NCBI RefSeq assembly: GCF_001039355.2
Contig: NW_019774748.1
Location: 367,721-431,720, forward strand
Origin: Lingula anatina
Taxonomy: Eukaryota > Brachiopoda > Lingulata > Lingulida > Lingulidae
Length of the DNA: 64,000 nucleotides
Reading direction: 5' to 3'
Positions 38,301-49,345 of the stretch are shown piece by piece. Each line of letters starts with the position of its first letter. Positions within the stretch are counted from its first letter, which is position 1. The notes beneath the pieces were generated by a model that searched no databases, was not told the DNA's origin, and worked only from the letters and a program-made list of their open reading frames with translations. The position numbers were made by a program, and so were the translations under genes.

Positions 38301-39538
38301 GTCAGTGTTCAACAAAATACTGAAAAGTATCTGTTTTCTTCACAATCTGTCACCAAAGTAACTTCTATAATATTATGTGAAAGAATTGTAATTACAACAT
38401 AGTGATGAATTAGATACTATTTTAACGCATTAGATGTCACTTTCTGTCTGTGTGTAAGGAAGCATATTTCGCATATAAGGAAGCATATTTTGTTTATTTA
38501 AGAAGAAGACATTTATGAATGTGTTTAATAAAAAAAATTTTTTTTTAATCATGGACAGGTGTCGGGTGCTATTCCAGGTCTTAGAAAGCTGCAAGGACTG
38601 GCCCATGCAAATTTAGCTTTAATTTTTCTCACAGCAATGTCAGGTTAGTGAAATTTTATCCTCTTTGTTGTTTTACCAATTTTGTGATTTCAATGCACAA
38701 AACGTTTTCATTATTATTTATTAATTTGCACAAAAAGATCAAATGTGCATGTTTCTCTCAAAAAGTAATAATGAAGTTTCCATTTCTTCATACAGGGGCT
38801 TTTGTGGCTGGTTTGGATGCAGGACTTGTGTACAATTCTTGGCCAAAGATGGCTGACAAATGGATACCAGATGATATTTTGGCTCAAAGTCCAAAATGGA
38901 AGAACATTTTTGAAAATGCAACCACAGTTCAGTTTAACCACAGGCACTTGGTAAGTTCACATCACATAAAAGTTGTCGACAGATTTGGACTGACAAAATC
39001 TTTTCAGCATGACAGAGGCCAAGCCCCTTAGAATAATTATTTGTCTTTTGTGAAATATGATATTGTAAGCATTTTCTATCATTCTGCACACACCAGGACC
39101 TGGGCCCCAGATGATAACTCAAAGTTATTTTATAACTATGTGTTTTGGTTCCATTTGAGAAAAGGTATGGTCATTTTTCCACTTACCTCTGTCATTTTGG
39201 GAATCAGATCCACATATGCATGTACATAATTTCATATGTTATATTTCATGAGAATGCCATCTAACTTTCACAACAATGCCCAGTATATATAGTGCACATG
39301 ATAATTAGGAGTTGGCCGTTGCTATGAAGCATTGAAAAACATTGAGGAAGACGGACATATTACTAGATTTAAGGATGAGATATGTGTCAAGCAATGTCTT
39401 ATACCATTTCTGTCTGTCTGACAGGGAGAGCTAACTGCCACTAGCATCACGTTGTTTTGGTTGATGAGCAGAAAGGTCCCCCTTCCACCCAGAGCAAGAC
39501 TGGCAATGAATGCATTGTTTGGAATGGCCATGATACAG
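35374..39538 (+). CDS. COX15: Haem A synthase COX15, first copy, terminal exon missing
   Basis: Eight of nine exons: 35374-35469, 36483-36652, 37093-37212, 37406-37601, 37936-38103, 38559-38643, 38796-38950, 39425-39538. Frames and phases are intact. COX15 oxidises haem O to haem A in the mitochondrial inner membrane for cytochrome c oxidase. Visible landmarks: a basic mitochondrial-type N-terminus, [28 protein letters not shown] (His152), RLASHLGSA (His226), [17 protein letters not shown] and FNHRHLGE (His327), that is, three of the four axial haem ligands. The fourth lies in the terminal exon, which is absent because the contig ends in a degenerate repeat just before the N at 39968. Compared with the second copy it has Thr instead of Pro near residue 13 and one Thr/Ser change in exon 2. 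It is probably an allele and not a separate locus. Confidence 0.95.
36721..36929. mobile_element. MITE-like element in COX15 intron 2 (copy 1)
   Basis: Ends ctagcaggat...atcctgctag, with longer imperfect inverted similarity inside, including aaggcacagtcaat on both arms and complementary ttaattgtctg. TA flanks it on both sides (36719-36720 and 36930-36931). It is non-coding and about 209 bp. Its presence at the same place in the second copy shows that the insertion predates the divergence of the two versions. Confidence 0.78.
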
Positions 39539-39719
39539 GTAAGCTATGGTGTTAATTTTAATGGAGTTTTTTTCAACGTGTTCAGTAGCTATCTCAAAAT
39601 TGTAGTTTATAGATGGGTGTAATACTTACATTTATCAAATATGAAGGTCATCTTGTAGTTATAACCACTGTGCTTGCCTTTAATGTACTAGTACTTATGT
39701 ACTACATGTATCACACTAT

Positions 39720-39967
39720 TCTGTTTATTACAGATATCTATAGTTGTTACCTTTCTGCAGATTTATGTCACCTATACTTACTACATGCATCCCTATATTC
39801 TATTTATACAGGTATTTCTAGGCATCACCACACTGCCGATCTACAGTATGTCCTCTATGTTTACTACATGTATCACTACATTCTGTATATTACAGGTAGA
39901 TCTAAGAATTACCACTATTCTGACCTATGCCAAGTATACCTACTACATGTACCAGTGTATATATCCT
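39720..39967 (+). repeat. Degenerate minisatellite at contig end
   Basis: Several diverged copies of the COX15 terminal-exon start and its acceptor (for example ggtatttctaggcatcacca at 39811 and a further variant near 39897) precede the N. They correspond to the cleaner 79-bp array at 45781 onwards. The repeat probably caused the assembly break. Confidence 0.75.
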
Positions 39968-39968
39968 N
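39968..39968. other. Single N: scaffold join
   Basis: One undetermined base. Sequence to its left is late COX15. Sequence to its right restarts inside a CUTC intron and repeats about 6 kb already present from roughly 33.8 kb. Confidence 0.9.
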
Positions 39969-40021
39969 AAAAACAGCCTATTTCTCATATGCTATTTTAA
40001 ATCTGTGCTAACAAAGCTTAC

Positions 40022-41225
40022 CAATTAGTTTTTTACATGCTTCTTTGTCAACTGAACCACCACTGCAAAGGAACAACACAGATTAATGTTTTACCACATC
40101 ATACAGTCATATGAAAGAACACTACTTTTAGTTTGGCACATTTGGCCATCTTGTCTTTTTTCTTAAAATTATTGACATATGCATTATCTGACACCATTAT
40201 ATACCAGTAAGCACTGTTTAAATAAAATACATAAATTCATATACAAATTTATAAAAACTAAAAAACACTGAAAACAAAAGTCCTAATGCTATAAAAACTT
40301 ATCAATATGAGTTTTATATAATGTAAAGTACTTTAAGGATTTAAAACCACCTTGTAAGAGCTCCAATCACGAATCCATCAGCTCCATGTTCTTTCAGAAC
40401 ATTCAAATCCCAAATCATCACTTTCATTTCTTCTTCTGTATACAAAAAATCTCCTCCTCTTGGTCGTAACATACAAAACACTGGAATCTTTACATGCTCC
40501 TTTATCACCTTCAACATTCCTTCAAAATATGAAATAAATACTTTGTCATTAATTATTTCAAATAAATTAAGAGTGACACAAAAACAAAAGAAGAAATCAA
40601 AAAGGGGTTAATGAAGATACATGTAATTTTATGAATGGATTAGTATGATTTGATGATTGAGGGGAAGAAGGTGTTGAAATTTTAATAGAAATGAAACTTT
40701 TGTTATGTTGAAGTCTAACACTCATTGTGTGCCTTGAAAGGTATCATATGTAGTAGCTTGCTCAACTTCATCCATTTTCAAATCATATTAAAGTCTGACG
40801 ATCATCAAAGTTGTTAATTGTAAAATACTCATATGTATGTACATTTTTTTAAAGTCAATACATCTTGTACTGTATACAGTTTGTGGTGTAAGTACATGTA
40901 TCTCGGTACTGTAAATGTTACTGTTGCAAAACTATTATCTTTCTATCTTTTCTTGCAAAATGATAACAAATATGATGCTTTCCATACCTAGGCTAGGTGT
41001 TGTACCTCCTTCCATAAGATTTGCACACAGTTCAACCCTAGAGGCACCTGAAAAGAGTGAAAATGAAATGGCATGCAATGGCCTAGTACAATGTACATTC
41101 TTAAAATAAATTTCCTCCTATATGCTTGCTTTATCAGCTTGATTGTTAAAACCTTTCCCCTTATCAAACTCACCGCCTAATTCCGCTCTATATGCGGACT
41201 CCACGGAATCCACACACACTTCCAT
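40022..41225 (-). CDS. CUTC: CUTC, second copy, exons 1-4 only
   Basis: Exons 41225-41174, 41047-40988, 40519-40351 and 40062-40022 match exons 1-4 of the complete CUTC gene with intact phases. Exons 5-7 are missing because the contig starts at 39969. Differences include Lys to Arg in exon 1, Lys to Glu in the FLYTEEE segment, Asp to Gly in exon 4 (SGGSVD), and an intron 1 donor of gtgag instead of gtaag. It lacks the 257-bp COX15 insert in intron 3. Open frames and mostly mild changes fit an alternative allele. Confidence 0.92.
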
Positions 41226-41391
41226 TATTTCAGTCTGATGAATCTGATGTACATACAAGGGAATTCCCAGCCTCGATATGACTTAAATACGCAATTACGC
41301 TTGCGCATTGTTAACATCGGCAATAAACTTCCTGTTGGGAAACGTGATTATAAAACATGGTCCAAGAACATTTAGTCCTTGAACACTGAAA
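41226..41391. promoter_or_regulatory. Divergent CUTC/COX15 promoter, second copy
   Basis: 166 bp between the start codons, nearly identical to 35208-35373, with the TGCGCA and CTTCCTG words kept. Confidence 0.75.
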
Positions 41392-44300
41392 ATGTTTCGT
41401 TGCTGCATATTGCGTGTTCCAGCTGTACCTCGTTCTTCAAACACACCGTTCTTAGTTGCACCACAGCTTCGAAATGCAATAAAACAGGTAACAATTTAGA
41501 CAATTCAGATGCAACTTGTACGGAGAAAGTTATTTATGATTTATTGGGTTTGTTGGAATTTGTAATTTTGTTTTTCAGGATTACTTGTTACATCAGTTTT
41601 CCTACTGAAAATGGGTGGAAAACACTATACCGATTGTAATTTGGCACAAAGAGCCAGACTTGTGAGTGTTTATTAATTTGCCAGTGACCGTAAACTGTAC
41701 TTAATTAAAAAAAATCGGCGTACTGGAACCGCTCATGTACAGTACTACTGCAGCACAGGGTGGGTGGGTGGGTATTGTACGTACCGGTGTGGTGAAACTG
41801 AGGGTCCGTGTAACAGAAAGTCCACCCTCCATTTAGCTATAATGGTTAGAGTTAGCCTGGCCCAAGTTGGTCAAAATTTAGGGCGAGCCTTACTTGTACA
41901 AATGAATGAGAAGCATGCTCTGTACGTGTCACGTTACACCTGTACATGTGCATGTACTGAGTACTGTTGGTACACAATGAAGTACTTGTAGCACCAGAAA
42001 GTCATTATCGACCTTGATGGCTTGATTTATTAATTGATTAATTTCCAAATTTTGTTTTTCCACAAATAGCCCAGCTATGGAACTTGCAGGTTTTCTACCC
42101 TGATGTCAAAACAATGCAGATCATTAAGACAGAGTACACAGGTAACAACAAAGCGTGCATGTTAATATGCAGAACATGCAAGTACTTCTAGTATATGTAC
42201 TTATAGCTTGTAGATATTTATTAACTACATCACTGGTGCAACTTCTCAGTTTTGTGTATTATCTTTGATGATATAAATATTTTGTTTTTTTGATGTTTCT
42301 TTTTTTCACACACATTTTTCATGAATAGTTTACTGGAAGTTGATTTATTGATTTCTATAGTCTCCTATATTAACTAGTGAAGTATGTACTTCAACTGTGC
42401 ATTTAAGATTAATTTTAGATTAAATAAGTTTTAGATAAAATAAGTTACCGTTTAAATAAATTAAACATCATTTATTCACCTATTGTAGTTAAGCAGTCTC
42501 CAGTTTTTAAGGAGAACTGGAACATCCTCTGTGAACAGTACAGTAAAGCAGGGTCTAGCTGACGGACTGTCAGACAGGGCAAGGAAGGCAGTGGGATGGT
42601 GGTTGTTTGGGTGTGCTGGCATGTGTTTTGGAGCAGTGGCACTGGGAGGGGTCACCAGGTAAATGATCTTATATTGTAGGCAGTATTATAACTGTATTTA
42701 AGGCTGAAGAATAGAAGTTATCATACTAGCAGGATCAATCTATATCAGAATGATTCTCACCAAGGCACAGTCAATAATCAGTTAAATTGTCTGTCTGTCT
42801 CGCAATATAAAGACTTGGGTAAAGTCCGAAAAACTTTGTGGTCCATGATGTTGTGCATGTTGCTTTGTGAGGGGGGTGTTGCCAGACAATTTAACTGTTT
42901 ACATTGACTGTGCCTTAGGGAGAATTCCTGCTCAGATAGGTCAATCCTGCTAGTAATATAATATTATTTCTAAACACAGCCTCAAAGTAAAATATCTTTA
43001 GCAAAGCTTGATGAGAAAGTATGGATAATTTGAAGATCAATCCATATGCTTTTTCATTTCTAAATTTTACAAGACATTTTGTGAATCGAGTGATTAAGAG
43101 TAATGGTTTTTTCAGGCTCACAGAATCTGGTCTGTCCATGGTTGACTGGAAGTTGTTTGGACGGCCACCGCCACGGTCCTCTGCTGAGTGGGAAGAAGAG
43201 TTCAACAAATACAAGGCATTTCCAGAGTATCAGTAGTATGTGACAGTTGTGCTTTTGTCCTATATTTATATGAGTGGTATATTGTGTAGAAATTAAATTT
43301 TGATATTTTTTTATTGCAGTTACAGTATTTCTGTTCTAGTAAAATACCCCAACGTTTTCCCCTCTAAGATTTAACCAAATTTTTGATCAAAAAGTAATGA
43401 AGTTTTATTCAATTCAATTCAAATTCAGCCATGTTGCAGAGAAAGGGGAAATGTCTCTTGGTGAGTTCAAATTTATCTGGTTGATGGAGTACACACACCG
43501 TATGTGGGGGCGAACCATAGGTGTGGTGTTCCTGTTGCCTGCAATTTTCTTCTGGAGTAAAGGCTGGATCACAAAACCCATGAAACCCAGGATAGGGATA
43601 TATGGTGGACTGCTGCTGTTCCAGGTAATGATTGTGAAGCTCGTTGGAATTTTCCTGCTTATTGGAATTTTGAATCTTATCATTTCCAGTCATATTGCCC
43701 ATATTATAAATCAAAATAGTTTTAGGAAAAATACAGATATGTGTGTCAATTTTAATATTATTTTGAAAACATTTGATTATGTAGGTCAAGCCAATACTTA
43801 TAGAATACATCAAAACTTATCAGTGAGTGAAGTAAACATAAACTTGGTAGGAACAATCTCATTAATTCCTAATCAGAACATTTATGGTACCGTATGCATT
43901 GAAAAATGGAAAAGTGTTACATTATATAAGATTCTAAGAACTTGATATGTTTTTAGGGTCTGCTGGGTTGGTACATGGTGAAGAGTGGACTGAAGGAAAA
44001 GAAAGATCCAAACTGGATTCCAAGAGTTAGCCAGTACAGACTTGCTTCACATCTGGGGTCAGCCTTCATCCTGTATTCACTGTTTCTGTGGGGATCCCTG
44101 TCTCATCTACTTACTCCTCAGATGGTAAGAAGAAGAAGATTGCTCATATCATACTGGAGTTGTAGTTGAATTCTGGGAATAAATTTGTTGAAAAATTTCA
44201 TCAGCTATGTACTACTTACTTTCAGTACAGTTGTTGAAATGAATTTTGTCAGTAGCCAATACTTTGTCTGCTTTTGGCCAGACTCCAGCAGGGAGTTGGT

Positions 44301-46070
44301 CTGTGATGGGTGTCACGGTGTTCAACAAGATACTGAAAAGTATCTGTTTTCTTCATAATCTTTTACCAAAGTAACTTCTATAATATTATGTGAAAGAATT
44401 GTAATTACAGCTTAGTGATGAATCAGATACTGTTTTAACATATTAGATGTCACTTTCTGTCTGTGTGTAAGGAAGCATATTTCGCATATAAGGAAGCATA
44501 TTTTGTTTATTTAAGAAGAAGACATTTATGAATGTGTTTAATAAAAAAAATTTTTTTTTTTTCATGGACAGGTGTCGGGTGCTATTCCAGGTCTTAGAAA
44601 GCTGCAAGGACTGGCCCATGCAAATTTAGCTTTAATTTTTCTCACAGCAATGTCAGGTTAGTGGAATTTTATCCTCTTTGTTGTCTTAACAATTTTGTGA
44701 TTTCAATGCACAAAGCGTTTTCATTGTTATTTATTAATTTGCACAAAAAGATCAAATGTGCATGTTTCTCTCAAAAAGTAACAATGAAGTTTCCATTTCT
44801 TCATACAGGGGCTTTTGTGGCAGGTTTGGATGCAGGACTTGTGTACAATTCTTGGCCAAAGATGGCTGACAAATGGATACCAGATGATATTTTGGCTCAA
44901 AGTCCAAAATGGAAGAACATTTTTGAAAATGCAACCACAGTTCAGTTCAACCACAGGCACTTGGTAAGTTCACATCACTTAAAAGTTGTTGACAGATTTG
45001 GACTGACAAAATCTTTTCAGCATGACAGAGGCCTAGCCCCTTAGAATAATTATTTGTCTTTTGTGAAATATGACATTTTAAGCATTTTATATCATTCTGC
45101 ACACACCAGGACCTGGGCCCCAGATGATAACTCAAAGTAATTTTATAAATATGTGTTTTGGTTCCATTTGAGAAAAGGTATGGTCATTTTTCCACTTACC
45201 TCTGTCATTTTGGGAATCAGATCCACATATGCATGTACATAATTTCATATGTTATATTTCATGAGAATGCCATCTAACTTTCACAACAATGCCCAGTATA
45301 TATAGTGCACATGATAATTAGGAGTTGGCCGTTGCTATGAAGCATTGAAAAACATTGAGGAAGACGGACATATTACTAGATTTAAGGATGAGATATGTGT
45401 CAAGCAATGTCTTATACCATTTCTGTCTGTCTGACAGGGAGAGCTAACTGCCACTAGCATCACGTTGTTTTGGTTGATGAGCAGAAAGGTCCCCCTTCCA
45501 CCCAGAGCAAGACTGGCAATGAATGCATTGTTTGGAATGGCCATGATACAGGTAAGCTATGGTGTTGATTTTAATGGAGTTTTTTTCAACGTGTTCAGTA
45601 GCTATCTCAAAATTGTAGTTTATAGATGGGTGTAATACTTACATTTATCAAATATGAAGGTCATCTTGTAGTTATAACCACTGTGCTTGCCTTTAATGTA
45701 CTAGTACTTACGTACTACATCACATATATTTACTTCACATATTCACATATATTTACTACATGTATCACTATATTCTCCAGGTATCTCTAGGCATCACCAC
45801 TCTGCTGACCTATGTCACATATACTTACTACATGTATCACTATATTCTCTACATTCCAGGTATCTCTAGGCATCACCACTCTGCTGACCTATGTCACATA
45901 TACTTACTACATGTATCACTATATTCTCTACATTCCAGGTATCTCTAGGCATCACCACTCTGCTGACCTATGTCCCCACACACCTGGCAGCTACACACCA
46001 GTCTGGCTCTCTGGTACTACTAAGTATTGGGATCTGGCTCATGCAGGAACTGAAGAGGCTGCCCAAGTAA
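41392..46070 (+). CDS. COX15: Haem A synthase COX15, complete copy
   Basis: Nine exons: 41392-41487, 42489-42658, 43116-43235, 43429-43624, 43957-44124, 44572-44656, 44809-44963, 45438-45551, 45939-46070. The sum is 1236 nt, giving 411 aa, close to the human length of about 410. The four expected axial haem histidines are present: His152 (MEYTHRMWG), His226 (ASHLGS), His327 (NHRHLG) and His388 (LAATHQSGS). The two-fold CtaA/COX15 repeat is recognisable. Exon 3 must use the donor at 43236 (ta|gtatgt), because the frame reaches a stop immediately beyond it. The terminal exon has three tandem candidate acceptors, of which only the last keeps the frame. It is divergent from the adjacent CUTC. Confidence 0.96.
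42726..42953. mobile_element. MITE-like element in COX15 intron 2 (copy 2)
   Basis: Same element as at 36721-36929, with identical ends ctagcaggat/atcctgctag and TA flanks (42724-42725, 42954-42955). It is about 19 bp longer through small insertions. Confidence 0.78.
45781..45975 (+). repeat. 79-bp tandem repeat spanning COX15 terminal acceptor
   Basis: The units start at 45781, 45860 and 45939. Each begins gtatctctaggcatcaccac, which encodes VSLGITT, runs through the first 36 nt of the terminal exon, and is preceded by ccag. Units 1 and 2 then continue with about 43 bp of intron-like sequence, whereas unit 3 continues into the real exon. The array therefore presents three nearly identical 3' splice sites. 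Because 79 is not a multiple of three, only the third gives the COX15 C-terminus. Confidence 0.93.
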
Positions 46071-46961
46071 AAGATGTATAAAAGACTGCTGGGAGGTTTT
46101 ATAGTTTGGCCATAAAGGATGATATCAAATGTATGTGTATTTTGTTTTGAAAAGATATGGTACAGATGACACATTGGCATTATGTTTTTAGAGCATGTTC
46201 AAGTGAATCTTTGCTGGAAAACAGTGTTTTTCATCTTACAAGATCTGTCTACTTGATAAGCCAGTGGTTAAAACAAACATATCAGAATGTGCTGGATGTG
46301 CTGATATTTTTCTCTGAAAATATATTGTTTCCAAAAGACAGGTATCTTTATTATGAATTTTGAATTTGAATGAATGAATTAATCGGAGTAGTCAGATAGA
46401 TCTGTTTGAATTAGGAGTGATGAACATGCCATTGTGTACATGTTTGAATTGGTTCAAGCGAGATTTGGCACTGAAACTTTATTGGGAATTAGCTCGTGAC
46501 CCATCAAAATGCAGTGATAAAGCTTTATTCTTTTCTTTTGGTTGTGAGCTGCAATGTGGTATCTTAATTTTGTTTGCTTGTGATCTGGCAGTGTGGCTCT
46601 ATTGGTAGTAAGAAGTGTAGCTGTGTGGGTATTGGCTTGCCATGCCACCCAGTGAGATGCAGTAGGCCTGTAACGTGTATAGCTATATTTGGTGTGGCTG
46701 AAGGACTCTGCTTTTGAAGTACTGCAACTGTAAAAGGTTTTAGTTTCTGACCAAGGACATGAATTCAAATTGCTTGTGTTATACTTGAGCTTATGCCCTA
46801 TAGTGTGAGCAGCTAGTTTTTGATATTATGTGTGAAATATGTCATTATTTGATGCATGTTATCTTTTCTTGAATAATGAATTGTTCCCATGGCGATAAAT
46901 CTCACATTTTTATTACACATTAAATAAGGCTATGTTTCAGGTGTAAAGTGTTGGTGAATAC
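46071..46961 (+). other. COX15 3' flank / probable 3'-UTR
   Basis: No coding feature is recognised. The nearest AATAAA lies beyond the adjacent repeat element (about 47323), so a variant signal such as ATTAAA near 46918 may be used. Confidence 0.45.
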
Positions 46962-46965
46962 TTAA

Positions 46966-47303
46966 AGGGATAGTAACTCTTCATATGATATCTATATTTC
47001 ACATTAAAAACATTGTACACAACTCATAGAAATATAATATATTCTGTTTTACCACAAAAAGTGGCAGTTGTAGCTATTATTCTGATATCTGAGCTTGTCT
47101 TCAGATCACGTGATCTCCATTGATGGCTGTACTCTGTTATAATCTCTTAAGAGATTTTAACAAAAAACCAAACTTTTTAGAAAAAAAACCAGGGACTAAC
47201 TTTGAATGTAGAAATGGATTTATTAACCATTGGTTAATATGGGAAAATTGTTGTTTACTCCAGGAAAATTCATTTTTTGGCCAAAATGAAGAATTATTAT
47301 CCC
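46966..47303. mobile_element. TTAA-flanked non-autonomous element
   Basis: A 338-bp segment bounded by TTAA on both sides (46962-46965 and 47304-47307). Short inverted ends: agggatagtaa on the left, gggataataattc as the reverse complement of the right. TTAA duplications are produced by piggyBac and Kolobok transposases; no transposase is present. A diverged relative lies at 30965-31150. Confidence 0.65.
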
Positions 47304-47307
47304 TTAA

Positions 47308-49345
47308 ATAACCAGTATTTGAATAAAGAAAATGTTAAGTTGTGGTGATACTTTCTGATGATTGATCTTATTTTTAAGTTTAAAATAAAACTGCTTTTTA
47401 CTTAAAATTAACTTCAATGTTTGGGAAAAGTGCAGGTCAAGACTGAGGGTCAGCATAATCAGATTTTATCATTTACGGACAACTTTGTGTAAAATAACAT
47501 TTGGTTAAAATGTGCTGGGATGCCTATTGTGTTGAAATGTTTGTCAAATTCTGGTTGGGGCATGTTTCGTACATTTTCAAAATATTCTCGCATTTGTTTC
47601 TTTGTGTCTTTTAGTTTGTATGTGTGGCAGTTTTGCTGTCTAGTTGACATTGATACGTGCAAATTTAAATGTTATTCAGAACATCTTTAGACCATCTTTG
47701 TGAAGCTCTCGTCTGACCACTGTAAGTTTTTTTCTGTATTTCAGAGTGCCATGTCAAAAAAAAAAACAAAACAAAACAACTCCAGTTCGTGCAAAAAGCA
47801 TGTTATTATGCTAACCAATAGAAGCACATTACACCAATCATTCACTTTCTATCACCTCTTCGCTAATAAAGTTTTATTTCCAGCTTTTTAAGATTTTAAT
47901 AAGAAACTGGCCCCATTAATTTAACTCTGTATGCGAATAAGTCCACATTGCACATACTATAGGATCTTAAAAATGCAACGAGCTTGAAAGGCTCCTTTTA
48001 AACACACCCTAAAGACTTTATGGCAACCGTGCCTTCATTGTGACAGCCGCAATAGCAGACCGAGACATTGACCATGAGCCATGTCAACTATAAATAATTT
48101 ATAAAACGAGCAGGCCATATTTTTTAAACTGTTCATGCTAGTATGATAACAAATTCTTCTGAAGCAGTATAAGAATATCAGCTGTTCTTTAGTTTTATTC
48201 ACTTATTAATTAGTTTCTTTACTGTCATAGCAATTTTAAGGACCAATATTTTTATATTTGCTAATCAGATCATTGTCAGTCACATTTAGAACTGTATGGA
48301 TATATGCGATGGCCGTGAAACTGGTACAACTGTAGTTGTTACAGCACTGCAAGCCACTTTTGTGCGCGTATTGTCAAACACTGATCCAATATGTGGATAA
48401 TGGAGGGTGACTGCATTTTGGAGGCATCCTGAGAGACTGTGGTTGTTTTCATGTCCACTCATAAACTAACACTGATTTTCTGTATATAGGTCCATTTGAA
48501 GAAAACAATAAAATAAAGATATATTCGCGAATTCTACTTTTTCTAAAACTCTGGCGAGTGAAAATGATTAAGCTAGCTTTTTATGTAATCGTGCAAACAT
48601 TTTCCGATTCATGCTTAGCTAGTACGCAGTTGTTGTATTCAGTTAGTTTTGTGTAATGAAAGTTTTAAAAATAAAACATTAAAAAATAACCATTTTGGGT
48701 AATATCTGTACGTTTTAAATGCTAACAAAAATTAGACTGTGCTAAAGGGGTATAATGACCCGTTTATTTTACTGATACAGTTTGTCCTCAACTTCAAGCA
48801 ATTTGCTTTTTAAGAAAATGCAGTTTTGCCGCGTTACGTGTAAACACTTGACTGTGCCCTGTCACCATATCTTTAAGCTAATCATGGATGTAACCTAATT
48901 TAATGATATAAATATTGCAAAAACATCAAACAACTTAATAGTGACCTGCATCAAAAGACGTCACGAAGGCCCTTTTTATCAATTTTTAAAAGCATGGCGA
49001 TATAGATAAAGTAGCCGCGATATATCTATTGCGTTGTTTAAAATAAGCATTCTAGACATTTATTTATTAATTTTTTTTATTCATTCATTCATGTGTTTAT
49101 TTATTTATTTATTTGGGGGCGTGCAAGAACTAAAGAAAAAACAGTGACAGAGCACAAGTACACAGGATGAACATAATTATACTTGTATGTCTATTCAACT
49201 AACAACTGAGACTTGACACTGCACTACCGCTTTTAATGACGCATCAGATCGTGATGTTTTTAACAGACACACTAAGTTGCTTTCATATATTAATGCACCC
49301 CAGGCCTACATATGTGACTAGGAGATAAGGGCCCTACCAAGAAGG
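47308..49345. other. Intergenic stretch
   Basis: Non-coding as far as I can see. It includes an A/C-rich tract (about 47756-47780) and TTTA/TTCA repeats near 49078-49115. A minus-strand open frame at 47459-47662 has no recognisable motif and no clear splice context. Confidence 0.6.

Noticed and set aside
33900-46100. True tandem duplication of the CUTC-COX15 block as a biological novelty
   Set aside because: Reciprocal truncation at a single N, allele-like divergence and the same pattern at the second N make overlapping haplotype contigs more likely; kept as an alternative.
47459-47662. Minus-strand 67-codon frame rich in Lys, Gln and Asn
   Set aside because: No family resemblance, no convincing start context or splice sites.
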